A DNA stretch of 64,000 nucleotides from Copromyces sp. CBS 386.78 (taxonomy: Eukaryota > Ascomycota > Sordariomycetes > Sordariales > Sordariaceae): NCBI GenBank assembly GCA_030685235.1, contig MU839140.1, forward strand, positions 204,207-268,206, written 5' to 3'. Below, piece by piece: positions 63,700 through 64,000 of the stretch. Numbering within the stretch: the stretch's first letter is position 1; the number at the start of each line of letters is the position of its first letter. The notes under the pieces were generated by a model. The model worked only from the letters and a program-made list of their open reading frames with translations. It did not search any database and was not told the DNA's origin. The position numbers were made by a program, and so were the translations under genes.

Positions 63700-63906
63700 T
63701 ATTATAAGGTTATTTATAACTAACTAACCTTCCTATATCGCTACCTTCACTACGGCAATAATTGCCGGGTTAATAATATACTCTAATTAGCTACAAAGAC
63801 CCAATACAATAAATACGGCTAAACGCATCTAACATCTAACTAACTACGGTTATTAGCCTACCCCTATCGCTAAGGCTACACAAACCACACCAGCCTATAG
63901 GATAAT
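63700..63906 (+). repeat. Right LTR of Gypsy D, truncated
   Basis: Starts TATTATAAGGTTATTTATAACT and follows the left LTR to CCTATAGGATAAT at about 63,906, then diverges. About 150 bp of LTR is missing. Confidence 0.8.
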
Positions 63907-64000
63907 GTTGTGAGGGTGGTCACGTGGCCTCTGTGCCAGCGCCATTCGTGCACGGCCCTGGCGGCCTCCCCCTCTCGTGCCCTACTTTTCAGCCCTCCAG
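63907..64000. other. GC-rich sequence at window edge
   Basis: Abruptly normal or GC-rich composition with CpA/TpG, such as GGTGGTCACGTGGCCTC. It could be host DNA at a rearrangement junction or the start of a younger insertion. Too short to say. Confidence 0.4.

Larger units (their letters stand above)
56225..63906 (+). mobile_element. Ty3/Gypsy LTR retrotransposon D, right end truncated
   Basis: Left LTR 56,225-56,581; the right LTR starts at 63,700 but stops matching at 63,906. The plus strand, with stops ignored, gives gag (about 57,000-58,150, with a zinc-knuckle-like end) and reverse transcriptase (about 60,600-61,270). The RT contains IYINYYNINNVILK, VFIKLNIIAAFNRICI and YLNNIFVYSE (60,983-61,012). 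RNase H follows, then integrase (about 62,350-62,760, with an FLEFHSQT-type region decayed). Catalytic Asp codons have become Asn. The primer-binding area at 56,582 resembles that of Gypsy B, suggesting the same lineage and tRNA primer. Confidence 0.85.

Noticed and set aside
11407..63906. Mitochondrial or bacterial AT-rich DNA
   Set aside because: The sequence consists of LTR retroelements, a LINE and DNA transposons with target duplications, and shows RIP-type dinucleotide loss.

Overview
The window looks like a filamentous ascomycete chromosome, most likely a Sordariomycete-type Pezizomycotina. It has a short-intron gene of normal base composition at the left, and then more than 50 kb of AT-rich sequence in which CpA and TpG dinucleotides are almost absent while CpG persists. 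That is the footprint of repeat-induced point mutation (RIP). There are no bacterial features, no rRNA and no tRNA that I can recognise.

Left arm, about 1-11,160, ordinary to mildly mutated. A secreted M35 deuterolysin (844-1938, one 51-bp intron) is the only gene with a clear biochemical function. It is followed by a cluster of four tiny Ser-rich ORFs (3019, 4269, 5734 and 6321) that appear to form two paralogous pairs; one of them carries a frameshift. Two copies of a short inverted-repeat DNA transposon (4850-5302 and 9861-10296), each with 8-bp target duplications, lie in opposite orientations. The second copy sits inside a long minus-strand pseudogene (about 10,887 down to 7261) for a large fungal multi-pass membrane protein. 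That gene was also broken by at least a dozen in-frame stops, mostly CAG/CAA or TGG changed to TAG/TAA.

Right part, about 11,160-63,906, a nested transposon graveyard with no host gene visible. The order can be read exactly from target-site duplications. A Copia-like gag (from 11,547, resuming at 27,229) is split by a Ty3/Gypsy element (11,940-27,223). That element is split in its integrase core by a second Gypsy element (18,738-26,005). A decayed DNA transposon starts at 27,929. A third Gypsy family occurs twice (29,129-38,338 and 43,155-51,568). The right LTR of the first copy contains a clean 779-bp inverted-repeat element, and the second copy is inserted in the reverse transcriptase of a LINE (39,184-54,740 in three pieces). 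The LINE also carries a 1,194-bp inverted-repeat element. A further Gypsy element begins at 56,225, and its right LTR stops abruptly at 63,906 against GC-rich sequence.

The inverted-repeat elements at 37,489 and 52,949, and to a lesser degree 38,468, still contain CpA and TpG while their surroundings do not, so they probably arrived after the RIP episodes. I found no gene cluster that amounts to a new pathway. The most unusual items are the Ser-rich mini-gene cluster, the short-repeat-cored inverted-repeat elements, and a long unexplained segment downstream of integrase that both copies of the third Gypsy family keep.
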